Shown: in pieces, positions 1-8,751 of the stretch
Numbering within the stretch: the stretch's first letter is position 1
How the letters are laid out: each line of letters begins with the position of its first letter
Source: Larix sibirica
Taxonomy: Eukaryota > Streptophyta > Pinopsida > Pinales > Pinaceae
Length of the DNA: 14,871 bases
Assembly: GCA_004151065.3 (NCBI GenBank)
Contig: NWUY0300097600.1
Span: 1-14,871 of the forward strand
Reading direction: 5' to 3'
The notes under the pieces: generated by a model
Databases searched by the model: none
What the model saw: the letters and a program-made list of their open reading frames with translations, nothing else
What the model was told of the DNA's origin: nothing
Program-made: the position numbers and the translations under genes

Positions 1-1076
1 CTTGAAATCCAACTAAGTATGACTTAGTAGGCAGCAAGCACCATTCAGAGCTTTGGTATTCCATTCAAACTTGTCAGACTTGTACTCGGGAATGACTCGG
101 CATACAGCAACTCAGGAGTGACTCGACAACTTAGAAAAATGGACACCAGACTTGAGAATAACTCGGCAATAACTGTGAATACCTTGGAATAGATACACAC
201 TTGTCTTGACAGGCAACTTAGTCACGGTCAAATCCTACAAGGCAGACAACTCTGGATATGATCTAGTGGCAATGAACAACCAAAGAGAGCCATGGGCTTA
301 CAAGGCTTGGTACCTAGTACCATAGTAGCATAATTCGGCCGTATTGGCCTTTTCATGTACATAAATTTGAGAGAATTCGAATTTGTCGAATATTCAATGT
401 AGGTGTAATACGGATATAAGTTCTTATTAATAAACAATTAAATTTTGATTTAACCAATTTTTAAAAAATGAAATTTTAATTATTTTAACACTATAAAACC
501 TAAATCCAATTCAATTTCATACTCTTATTAAAATAATTATTGATAATCTCTCACACTGCTTGTATATTTAATACTTGATATTTAATATTTTACTAAAAAT
601 ATTATATTTATTTATTTTTATTATATAGATGTCTATATACATTTATGCTATATTGGTGAATATTTAATTAAAAATAGTATATCTAAGAACTCTACTTTGG
701 TTTTTTTCATTACGATATTTTTTTATATCGAAATCGCATTCGTATCCGTAATGCCTGGTACTGAAAGGGAGGAAGGGACACCCTAGAGCTTGGTGAAGCT
801 TTTCGTAGGATATCACCTCATAAACCACCTCTGTCTCATACTTGCAACTGCACATTGTAATGTGAAGTCTGGACTACTAAAAGAATCCCACAGCACATTG
901 TAATGTGGAGACTGGACTACTAAAAGTGGGTTTGAGATGGAACTTCGAATGATTTCAAAGGGTCATCATCAAATTTCATTCTCATGCATTTGACATATTT
1001 CATTCTCATTTATTGTGTACAAATTATTTAACTGTTTAAATCTTGTGGATGTCTGATGAGGAGAGAGGATAAAAAC
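1..1076. other. Non-coding stretch, probably intron 2 of the minus-strand host gene
   Basis: No gene is recognised here. Positions 60-200 have a loosely repeated word (actcgg, gactcgg, actcgac) but no clear periodic unit. From about 420 to 720 the DNA is very AT-rich and featureless. Open frames on both strands are short and resemble nothing known. A 5' splice site at 1076/1075 on the minus strand (GAG|GTTTTT) opens into this stretch, so it is most simply read as the start of a long intron 2. The expected next exon, which in the family continues with a conserved hydrophobic and then acidic segment, was looked for on the minus strand and not found. Confidence 0.5.
850..926. repeat. Two-copy direct repeat, 34-bp units at 43-bp spacing
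   Basis: Unit 1 is 850-883 and unit 2 is 893-926. They differ at only two positions (gaagt versus ggaga in the middle). Each unit starts with a near-palindrome, CACATTGTAATGTG, whose arms CACATT and AATGTG pair around a two-base centre. The repeat lies in presumed intron 2 of the host gene. It is probably a local duplication; nothing links it to a known element. Confidence 0.8.
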
Positions 1077-1551
1077 CTCGCTGAAGGTCATGTCTCTTTT
1101 CTCCTTGAGAAGCTCCAAGACCTGCAACAATGCACCCACATACAGATGAGCTGTTATTTTTTTCGCCAATACTGAATTAATACAACATAAGCATGTGAGA
1201 GAGAGAATAGCAACAAACCCGCAAGATTTGGCGAACATACTCGGCGTCTTCGGCTTCTTCCTGCGGCTGCTCACCAACGTCTTCTACTTCTAATTGAGTC
1301 TCTTCTTGACCTTGGGAAAGTGATGAAATAACAACATTGCTTCGATCTCTGTATCTCTCGCCAAAATTGGTCGATAAAACAATTCGTGGGCTCCTAATGT
1401 ATCGCCTAGCGGTAGATGCAAGAGTGTGCCGTGGTCGGAAACAATGGTTATTCTTGTTGCTTCTTCCTCCGATTTTCCCATTGCCCTGCAGCCTGAGTTG
1501 GAGAAATACAATGCCCGATAATGTAGAACGCCCGGAGTTGGATAAGGCCAT
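1077..1551 (-). CDS. Y3IP1: Y3IP1-like chloroplast protein, exons 1 and 2 (partial gene)
   Basis: Exon 1 is 1551-1219 and exon 2 is 1121-1077, both read leftward and both in phase 0. Exon 1 encodes 111 residues starting MALSNSGRS: an S/R-rich, acid-poor N terminus of about 60-75 residues typical of a chloroplast transit peptide, then an acidic E/Q/D stretch (about 83-104), ending EYVRQILR. Exon 2 encodes only VLELLKEKRDMTFSE. Joined, the last part resembles the conserved segment of Ycf3-interacting protein 1 (also called CEST), a thylakoid protein of about 250-280 residues that helps assemble photosystem I. The identification is from memory of that short motif, so it is tentative. The ATG at 1551 is preferred for its context (accATGGcc); an in-frame ATG at 1557 would add two residues. 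The C-terminal exons, including the expected membrane anchor, are outside the window or lost, so an intact gene cannot be proven. Confidence 0.6.
1122..1218 (-). other. Intron 1 of the Y3IP1-like gene (97 nt)
   Basis: On the minus strand the donor is CGG|GTTTGT at 1218 and the acceptor is TTGTTGCAG|G ending at 1122, with a T-rich tract and AT-rich body between. Reading through without splicing brings an in-frame stop, whereas splicing keeps phase 0 and joins QILR to VLELL, which matches the protein family. At 97 nt it is a typical short plant intron. Confidence 0.7.
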
Positions 1552-1929
1552 GGTCATCTTTCGCCTTTGAATCAAAACACATGCCTGACATTCTATTCAA
1601 TTTCATTCATACGGATGAGTTTGCCACTTAAGTTTTCTTCGTTATCATTGTTTTTTCATCGATAATGATGGAAAGTTCACTCGCTTTGCTTTGTTGGTGA
1701 TATTTTTTATTTTAAATTAGTAAAAAAAATCATAATATAAGAAAAGAAAATTATTAAAAATGTTTTTTTTAATCACTAATCTATCCTCTTATTAAACTAT
1801 CACATTGCTATTGAAACATTACCAAAGGTATCTAAAACACTGTCAAAGGTGCATGGGGAGAGGATAAATATAGGAGGGTGAAAAAAAATTAAGTGATAAC
1901 ATAAATTTTAACTATGTATTTTTATTTTT
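1552..1929 (-). promoter_or_regulatory. Presumed promoter and 5' leader of the Y3IP1-like gene
   Basis: This is the whole space between the host start codon and the 5' end of LINE-A. The transcription start is not evident and no convincing TATA box stands out in the AT-rich DNA. A GATAA word (I-box-like core, seen in many light-regulated plant promoters) occurs on the minus strand near 1639-1644, but such a short word is weak evidence. The distal part (about 1700-1930) is long A and T runs. Confidence 0.35.
1912..1929. repeat. Possible left target-site duplication of LINE-A
   Basis: The 18 bases from 1912 (CTATGTATTTTTATTTTT) align with 8442-8459 (starting CTCTGTATTTTTTTC) with three mismatches. 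Position and length fit an L1-type duplication, and the right copy directly follows the A-rich tail. The sequence is low in complexity, so chance similarity is a real alternative. Confidence 0.35.
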
Positions 1930-1948
1930 ATTTTTCTAGAGAGATGAA

Positions 1949-2277
1949 GTCGAAGCGAAGCAAGAGCGGAGGCATCGAAGAAGTAATCTGTGGATTGAAG
2001 ATTGACCGGACATTGATCGCAGGATGGAGATTGGATAGCAGGCCTAACAGACTCTGCATCGATCGGATTGCTCCCCTAGTCGTTGGAAACATCGGAGGAG
2101 GATCGTCTAAGGATCGGGCTTGAGAGCTCCAAGGAAAGCCGAGTGAAGCAAGAGTAGAGGTATCAAGGAAGGAACCTGTGGAGTGAAGGCTGAACTAACA
2201 TCGATCCCAGGGAAGGAGATCGGATCGTAGGGCACAACATCGATCGGATCGCTTCCCTGGTCATTGGAAACATCGGG
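1949..2277 (+). repeat. LINE-A 5' UTR: two diverged tandem monomers
   Basis: Copy 1 (about 1949-2096) and copy 2 (about 2138-2277) share the same ordered blocks: GAAGCAAGAG (1957 and 2145), a CTGTGGA/GTGAAG-like block, ATCGATCGGAT (2058 and 2239), a GCTyCCCTrGTC block and TTGGAAACATCGG (2083 and 2264). The offset is 181-188 bp, with one short indel near the middle. The units are richer in CG than the surroundings, with several GATCGGATC words. Repeated promoter monomers at the 5' end are well known from mouse L1; here the function is inferred from position only. Confidence 0.75.
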
Positions 2278-2308
2278 ATCGGTAGTTATTTCGGTCCATA
2301 GTGGAGAA

Positions 2309-3564
2309 ATGGAGGATACGGGAGCTTCTTCTCTGGCTCCCCCTCCACCACCGCTTCCGCCTGAAGTGGAAGCGTTCAAGAAATTAGTAACTTCCCAGCC
2401 GAAAAGAAAGACGCGGGATCTCTCAAAAATTGTCAAGAGAATTGATGAAATACCGGCGGTGTCCCTCCCCCGTGAAGGCCCAATGAAAGTAGTTGTATCT
2501 CTCGCGGAAAGAGCTCTGGTAGGGCAGTTTACAGGTCTGTGGCCCTCCCCTAAATCTACCAAATCTTGGGTTCATAAAAACTGGAGACCTCTAATTTCAA
2601 ACAGTGTTACCTTTTACTTTCTGGGCCGTGGATTCTTCATGTTTGAGTTTATTTCAAGAGAAAACAAGGATTTGATCTTCAGAAATGGACCCTACTTTAT
2701 GGGTCCACAAGGCTTGTATCTCAACAAATGGACTCCGAATTTCGATCCTTCGGAGGACGTTCCAACAGTCGTTCCATTTTGCGTTAGGCTTCCGAACTTG
2801 TCAGTTCATTGTTGGAACTGGGAATCCTTACAGTATATCGGGAACACCTTAGGGAAATTCATAGAATGGGCAAATACAAAGGATCAATATGCTTATGAAT
2901 GAATCTGTGTGGAAGTGGACTTGGAAGAAGGGTTACCAGAGGCCATCAAACTCACGGTAGGAAGTTGGTCACACGTGTAGAAACTAGATTACGAGCAACT
3001 CTCGTTTAAGTGCAGAGGGTGCCAAGAGTTGTCCAAAAAAGTAGCCCCAGAAAAAGAGAAAGAGGAAGGATGGCAACAAATCAAGAAGCCCAGAATCAAC
3101 CCCAAAGCAGGAGCAAAAAATCAGGGAGGGGAGAAAGGGAAACCACAACACACAAATCCAGGGAGCTCAAGCACGACTAAGGAAAAATCAAAGGAACAAG
3201 AGAGCAGTTTTTCAATCTTGGGATCGACACAAGAGGAACTTCAGGAAGGGGATCCGAAGATCTTATCAAAACCAGAGCAAAGAAATCCCCCTCCCTAAGG
3301 AGCGGGGATTGGACGAAAGAACCCCAAAACAAATCTGAACCTACTCTTGAGGAGGAAGAACAAGATTCAGATGAATCTAGGGAGGAAGGGGAAATAGGAG
3401 ACTCTCAACACACACCCTGAAGATCTACTAGAGGAAGGAAAATGACTCAAGAAAGGAGGGAACAAGAAACATACAAGGACAGACTACAAGGAATCCAACT
3501 GACATTAGAAAAAAATGCTGGCAAGAAATCAAAAGGTAACAAGAAACCAAGGCCAGGGCCCTAA
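2309..3564 (+). pseudogene. LINE-A ORF1 remnant (DUF4283-like nucleic-acid-binding protein)
   Basis: The start is the first in-frame ATG, at 2309 (MEDTGASS, then a proline-rich stretch), just downstream of the 5' UTR monomers. Residues about 50-200 form the DUF4283-like domain common in plant LINE ORF1 (KSWVHKNWRPL, FRNGPYFMGPQGLYLNKW, FCVRLPNL). The frame is then cut by TGA at 2900-2902, where relatives have Arg before ICVEVD, and TAG at 2978-2980, where relatives have Gln before KLDYEQL; both fit C-to-T change. The zinc knuckle keeps CRGC (from 3012), but its His/Cys half is missing. A frameshift near 3295 leads into an acidic tail (EEGEIGD, about 3384-3404) that ends at 3562-3564. The protein would bind LINE RNA in an RNP; this copy cannot make it. 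Confidence 0.8.
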
Positions 3565-3594
3565 AGGAGCCCTCTCGATCCAAAAAAGCAAGTG

Positions 3595-6500
3595 ATGAAG
3601 ATAGTCTCCTAGAACTGTAGAGGGATGGGGAGCAAGTGGAAAGAAGGAGCAATGAAGAGATTGGCAAGAACGGAAAATCCCGGCGTTCTTCTCATCCAGG
3701 AGACAAAAATGGAGGAAAAGGATTTTCTTCAAAGTAGCAAGCAATTTTGGAATAAAGGGGGAGGACAAGAAGTCACATCCAGGGGAGCCTCTGGAGGTTT
3801 GGGCATTCTATGGAATGAATCAATCTTTGTGAAGATACAAGAAAGGAAAAATACTCATTGGATCTTCATACAATTTATTCACTAATAATCAAAAGAAACT
3901 GTAAATCTGTTTAATATGTATGCCCCGGTTAATTATGGGGAAAAAAATTACTGTTGGGATACTATTTGGGAGCTTGTTGAAGAAATCCCATTAGAAAACA
4001 TCATCTTAGCTGGAGATTTAAATCTAACTCTTAGTCAATTTGAAAAGCGGGGAGGCAACATTGTGAGGGATCCAGCCAGGGAATGGGTGGAGGAGCTAAT
4101 TCAGGACTGGGATCTATTAGACATCAAGCCAAGTAAAGGTAAATACACCTGGACAAATCGGAGAACCGAACCAGGTCACATAGCTGCTAGATTATACCGT
4201 TTTTTCATCCAAATCTCCTTCTTGCTTCTAGGATTAGATGGAAGTTCTAATATCCTTCCCTCAAGCAATTCCGATCATAAGCCTATAAAACTGGAATTAA
4301 AAGTACATAAAAATTTAGGCCCCATACCTTTTAGATTTAGTCCACTTTGGGTGCACCATAAAAACTTCTTGGATCAAGTGGAAATGGTGTGGAAGTTTCC
4401 AGTAACTGGCTCTCCTTTTTTTGTTTGGGAGGAGAAAATGAGAAGAGTAAAAAGAGAACTAAAGAACTGGGCCAAAGGTTTAACCTCTCCAACTAAAGAA
4501 AGAAAGACTGCCCAGAATAATCTGGAAACCCATCAACTAAAGATGGAAAATATAGAAATTACAAAGGAGAATTTGAGTATAGAAGAGGGTCTCTAATCAA
4601 AACTCAGCAAGGCCTGTGCACAAGAAGAGGAGTTCTGGAGACAAAAATCACACAATCTTTGGTTGCAAGCTGGGGATAGAAACACCTCATTTTTTCATAA
4701 GCAGACGCAAGCAAGAAGGAACTTCAATTCAATTACAGAGATCTCAGATGGAACTCAAATCATCTTTGATTTTAATAGTATAAAAAAGGCAGCTCATCGA
4801 CACTTAAAATTGTTGTACACTGAATAAGAAGACACAAGAAATAGGTCAAGATTGACAGACCTAGTTCCAACCAAGGTAACAAACCAAATGAACCAGAAGT
4901 TGGTTGCACTAGTCAGTAGAAAGGAGATAAAGGAGGCTCTCCAGGTAATGGACCCAGACAAAACTCCCGGACCAGATGGCTTCATTGCTTATTTCATCAA
5001 AATTTGTTGGCAAATAGCTAAAAAAGATCTTCATAAAATGATGTTGAAATCCCAATCCTGTCAAAAATTAAGAGGAAGCACAAATTCAACTTTCCTAGCA
5101 CTGATTCCAAAAGAAAAGGGAGCGAGATCATATGACAGGTTTAGACTAATCTCTCTCTGTAACATAGGTTACAAATTGATCACTAAAGTCATTTCAAATT
5201 GGCTAAAACTTCTTCTTCCAGACTTGATTCCTGAAAACCAAGGTGGCTTTGTTAAAGGAAGGCAAATTATTGATAATGTAATCTTAGTACAAGAAGCGAT
5301 ACATTCTAGTCTCCAGAGAAAAGAAAAAGGTATGGTGGTGAAGCTGGACATGGCAAACGCCTTCGACAGAGTGAGACATAGATTTCTTTTTGAAGTTATG
5401 CTAAAGTTTGGATTTGACTCTCGCTTTATAAATTGGATCAAGGCCTGTATTGCGGAACCTTGGATTGCTCCGCTTGTGAATGGCCGAGAAGCGGACTTCT
5501 TCAAAGCATCCTGTGGGCTTAGACAGGGGTCCCCACTCTCACCTCTTCTCTTTGTTATTCAAGCGTCTGTTTTAAGCTTCCTACTAGAAAAAAAGACGCC
5601 TAGATCAAGACTTAATGGGACTTAAGATGGAAAGAGGAGTTAGGGACCTAAAACATGCTCTGTTTGCAAATGATTCCCTTCTTCTAGGAGGAGCTTCTAC
5701 GATAATTGCTAAAATCTTCAAACTTGATCTAGATGATTACTGCAAAGATTCAGGAAGAAGGGTTAACACTAGTAAATGTCAAATTTATGGCTGGAATATT
5801 ACAGGTCTGGAGCTTAGTGACATCACCAAAATCTTTGGGTTCAATGGAACTACGCAATGGACCTCTTTCAAATATCTCAGACTGCCAATGTTCCTGAAAT
5901 CCCCACGGGGTAAAGATTGGCTTCCTTTGATCGATAAATTCAATCAGAAATTGTAGTCCCGGGGGACAACTTGGTTAAACTTGGCAGGAAAAATGGTTAT
6001 GATTAAGTCAGTTTTAAATAGCTTGTCCATCTTCCAATGCTCTCTCTTGCTTGCTCCGACGGGAGTCCTTTGTAAGATGGAGAAACTAATTAGAGCTTTT
6101 TTTCTGGAGTGGAGGAAAAAATAATAAAAGGAGACTCTCGGTAGTTAGTTGGGATAAAGTTACAAAACCGATGATGGAAGGTGGTCTTCAGATAAAGGAT
6201 CTAAAAGCCCAAAATCTCGCTTTGGGAGCTAAAATTATTTGGAGACAAGTTTCGAAGAATCCAGGATGGGCTCAGAAAGTCCTTTGGAAGAAGTATTTTC
6301 AAAATGCAAGGCTTCATAGCTTAGATTCACCCTCAGAAGCATGCCTTGGCACACCGATTTATACTCTTTGTAAAAAATCTCTTCCTCTGATACAAGAAAA
6401 TTTGTTGTGGGTCCCTGAAAATGGGAAAAAAATCAATCTGTGGGAAGATAGAATTATGGAGGGCAACCCATTAGCCACTGTGCTAGAGTTGAGAAATTTA

Positions 6501-7837
6501 AGGCTCTGGATGACTAGGGAAGGAATCACCACATTATGGGATATCGCAAAATGGTCCAATAATACTTGGATCAACTGGAAAAATCTAGATACTCCCCCAT
6601 ACCTTCAACAATCCTGGAACAAACTTAAGGAACTGCTAATCGGGAAAGCACCCATTGTTGCAAGGAAGAAGGACACAAGAGGTTGGGGTACAAACATTGG
6701 ATCATACACCGTTGCTCATGGATACAAACTACTCAAGGCTTTCCCAAATGTCCCTCCCAATTCAGTGGTCTGGGCTGGAATCTGGAAAGAAAAAAGCATT
6801 CCCAAAATAGATCTATTCTCATGGACTTTGGGGCATAATAGCATTCTAACTGGACAAAAGCTCCAAAAAAGAGGTTTTCATGGACCATCCCGATGTCCAC
6901 TCTGCCAAAATCATGAAGAAAAGTCAACGCATCTGTTTTTGGAGTGCCAGTTTGCAAAAGAAATTTGGAATGAAGCATTGGACAACTGGAAAACTAAAAT
7001 AGTTATTCCCTGTTTTGTCAAGTCTCTATTTGAAAACTGGAGCTCGTTATGCCCCAAAACACTATCCTCCAAAGGTTGGTTCAAGCTGGGATGGCTGGTA
7101 CTCCCAAAGATCATTTGTTGGGAAATTTGTCTTGAAAGAAACTCTCGAATTTTCAAAGAGAAAGCTTTGAAACCGATGTAGGTATTGTCAAAATCAAAAG
7201 GCCTACTAAAAGAGTTCTTGCAAGAAAAGATGGATATAACTGTGATTAGCTCTCTAACCCAAGATGAGAAAGAGTGGGGAATCCAGATGGGTTTGACTCT
7301 CCCAACTGAAGAAGGAGCAACTAAACATATGGAAGACTAGAAAATCATATTAAATGGAAATAACTTCATGAAGTGGAGGAAAAGAGTTAAAATTCATACT
7401 CTCTTCTTTGATGGTGCGGCCAAAGGAAATCCAGGGAAGGAGGAGGGGAGGAATTATACGGAATCCTAATGAAACTTCTAAATATAAATATGCTTGGGGA
7501 CTGGGCCACACTACTAATAATCAAGCTGAAGCGCTGACCCTTCTACAAGGACTACGACAACTTAGAAAGCAAGGAATAGATCAAGCCAGAATTATTGGAG
7601 ATTCGCAAAATCTCATTCGGCTATTGGTGAAGAATTCAAGCTGAAACGATTTAAAATTGGAAAGAATAGTCACTAGAATAAGACAGTTATCCTCTTCCTT
7701 CTCAAGTATTAATTATTTTCCATGTGTTTCGTGGCAATAACGAAGAGGTAGATCGAGACGCCAATAAGGTTGTCGCTCTCCAAGTTGGAGCTCTCCTCAA
7801 GAGTGATGAGGAAGAAGATTGGGACCCTTCGCCTTGA
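3595..7837 (+). pseudogene. LINE-A ORF2 remnant: endonuclease, reverse transcriptase, zf-RVT, RNase H
   Basis: It opens at ATG 3595 with MKIVS-stop-NCRGMG, where TAG at 3610 replaces the usual Trp. Endonuclease landmarks follow: IQETKM, MYAPV, AGDLN, YTWTNR, SDHKP. The RT has TPGPDGF, FRLISLCN (usually FRPISLCN), ENQGGFVKGRQ, LDMANAFDRV (5344-5373) and GLRQGSPLSPLLF; its YxDD-box equivalent reads FAND at 5663-5674 instead of FADD. The zf-RVT finger CPLC-x8-H-x4-C lies near 6896-6950. The RNase H has FFDGAAKGNPG (from 7408), NNQAEAL, IGDSQNL and HVFRGNNEE (from 7721). In-frame stops: 3610, 3883, 3886, 4594, 4825, 5954, 7179, 7338, 7642. Frameshifts: about 5590-5615, 6100-6107 (a T run), 7430-7445 (a G/A run) and 7718-7720. 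It ends with TGA at 7835-7837. It once made the enzyme for target-primed reverse transcription; now it is a pseudogene. Confidence 0.9.
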
Positions 7838-8429
7838 TGTTGCAGCTGGCAGAGACATGCATTTCAATTCATTTAACGCAGAGGAAGGGTTGAATATGCA
7901 GAAGAAGACGAAGGAGATTGTGCAACTGAAGACCATTGAACAAGAACATTACAAGAGTAATAGGTCAAGAGCTTTGTTGGTACGTAAAGACAAAACCTTG
8001 GTATGTTAGGACAAAAGGAGCGCTATTGAGTTTTAGAAGGTAAAGACTAAAGGACTTTGATTCTCAATTTTTGAGATAGAGATGAGAAATTACCCTGATT
8101 TAGTAGGATGGAAGGATAGAATTCAGAGGCTATGCGATCAAGGAGATCGTCTTTGTAGCTGCACTGAGTCTGTCTAAATTTATAAATTGTGGTACTGTTG
8201 GAGAAGGAGTTGTGCAAAAACTTGTTTGTTGCTTTCGTACACAACCAATAAGTTCCCCACTGACTTGCCAAGTTTCTAGAAATCAAGAAACTGTGCTTTA
8301 CAATCATAATTGATCTCGAATTAGATCTAGTTTCTAGAAGATAGGATTTAGGCCCTTGAGGTTGATTTTGTAATCCTCCCAGTGCTATGGCAACTATTTT
8401 TTTTTAATTCAAATTATAATAGTTTTTGT
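7838..8429 (+). other. LINE-A 3' UTR
   Basis: This non-coding stretch lies between the ORF2 stop and the A-rich tail. It contains a direct repeat, AGTTTCTAGAA, at 8271-8281 and 8329-8339. A possible hairpin has stem AGTTTCT (8271-8277) and AGAAACT (8286-8292) around an 8-base loop. No other gene is visible; a short open frame from 7770 overlaps the end of ORF2 and resembles nothing. Confidence 0.6.
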
Positions 8430-8441
8430 AAACAAAAAAAA

Positions 8442-8731
8442 CTCTGTATTTTTTTCTTTCAAAATAATTCAAAATATTTTTAAAGAAATGTTTACGTATT
8501 TATCTATATGGTGAGGATGCTATTTATTATAAATTAGGTTGAGTAGATTGAGTGTACTTAATTTTATGGGAATTTTAAGGTGATAGATTATTGACAACAA
8601 GTGGCAACAATAGCACCAATTGATTGAAAAAACTCTCAAGACGAACTAAATGCATCTCTATTTATATGTTAGATGATATATATCCATGCCAAGCATGTAC
8701 TCCACACAATTAATAACATTGGCATATGAAT
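8442..8731. other. AT-rich spacer between LINE-A and LINE-B
   Basis: This is AT-rich DNA with T runs and no coding frame or recognisable repeat. It starts with the possible right target-site copy of LINE-A (8442-8459) and ends at the left target-site copy of LINE-B. It is probably the original host sequence between two independent insertions. Confidence 0.5.
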
Positions 8732-8748
8732 AGATTACAAGGTAATGT
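8732..8748. repeat. Left target-site duplication of LINE-B
   Basis: AGATTACAAGGTAATGT directly precedes the point where LINE coding homology starts. It matches 10993-11009 (AGTTTGCAAGGTAACGT) at 14 of 17 positions; two of the three differences are transitions, and one turns CG into TG. The right copy directly follows the poly(A), as target-primed insertion predicts. Confidence 0.75.
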
Positions 8749-8751
8749 ATC

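Larger units (their letters stand above)
1930..8441 (+). mobile_element. LINE-A: near full-length, dead plant L1-clade LINE with RNase H
   Basis: The parts run in canonical order: repeated 5' UTR (about 1940-2280), ORF1 with a DUF4283-like domain, ORF2 with an APE-type endonuclease, reverse transcriptase, zf-RVT zinc finger and RNase H, then a 3' UTR to a short A-rich tail aaacaaaaaaaa at 8430-8441. At about 6.5 kb it is normal for a plant L1. Both ORFs are broken by stops and frameshifts, so it cannot move by itself. The left boundary is set by the start of CG-rich repeat sequence after a long T/A tract and by a weak target-site duplication; both ends are uncertain by tens of bases. Confidence 0.85.

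Noticed and set aside
228-437. Minus-strand open frame of about 69 codons
   Set aside because: No recognisable motif; composition is that of random AT-rich DNA.
664-855. Minus-strand open frame of about 63 codons (MCSCKYETEVV...)
   Set aside because: It is short, resembles no family I know, overlaps the direct repeat and has no clear splice sites linking it to the host gene. It does not match the expected next exon.
1337-1570. Plus-strand open frame opposite exon 1
   Set aside because: It is a shadow of the host exon, which has splice signals and a transit-peptide-like product on the other strand.
1716-1780. Imperfect inverted repeat (ATTAGTAAAAAAAATCA against TGTTTTTTTTAATCACTAAT), MITE-like
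   Set aside because: The arms are mostly A and T runs, the interior is tiny and no target duplication is visible; chance is likely.
7770-8009. Plus-strand open frame of 79 codons
   Set aside because: It overlaps the RNase H end of LINE-A ORF2 in another frame and continues into the 3' UTR; no motif.
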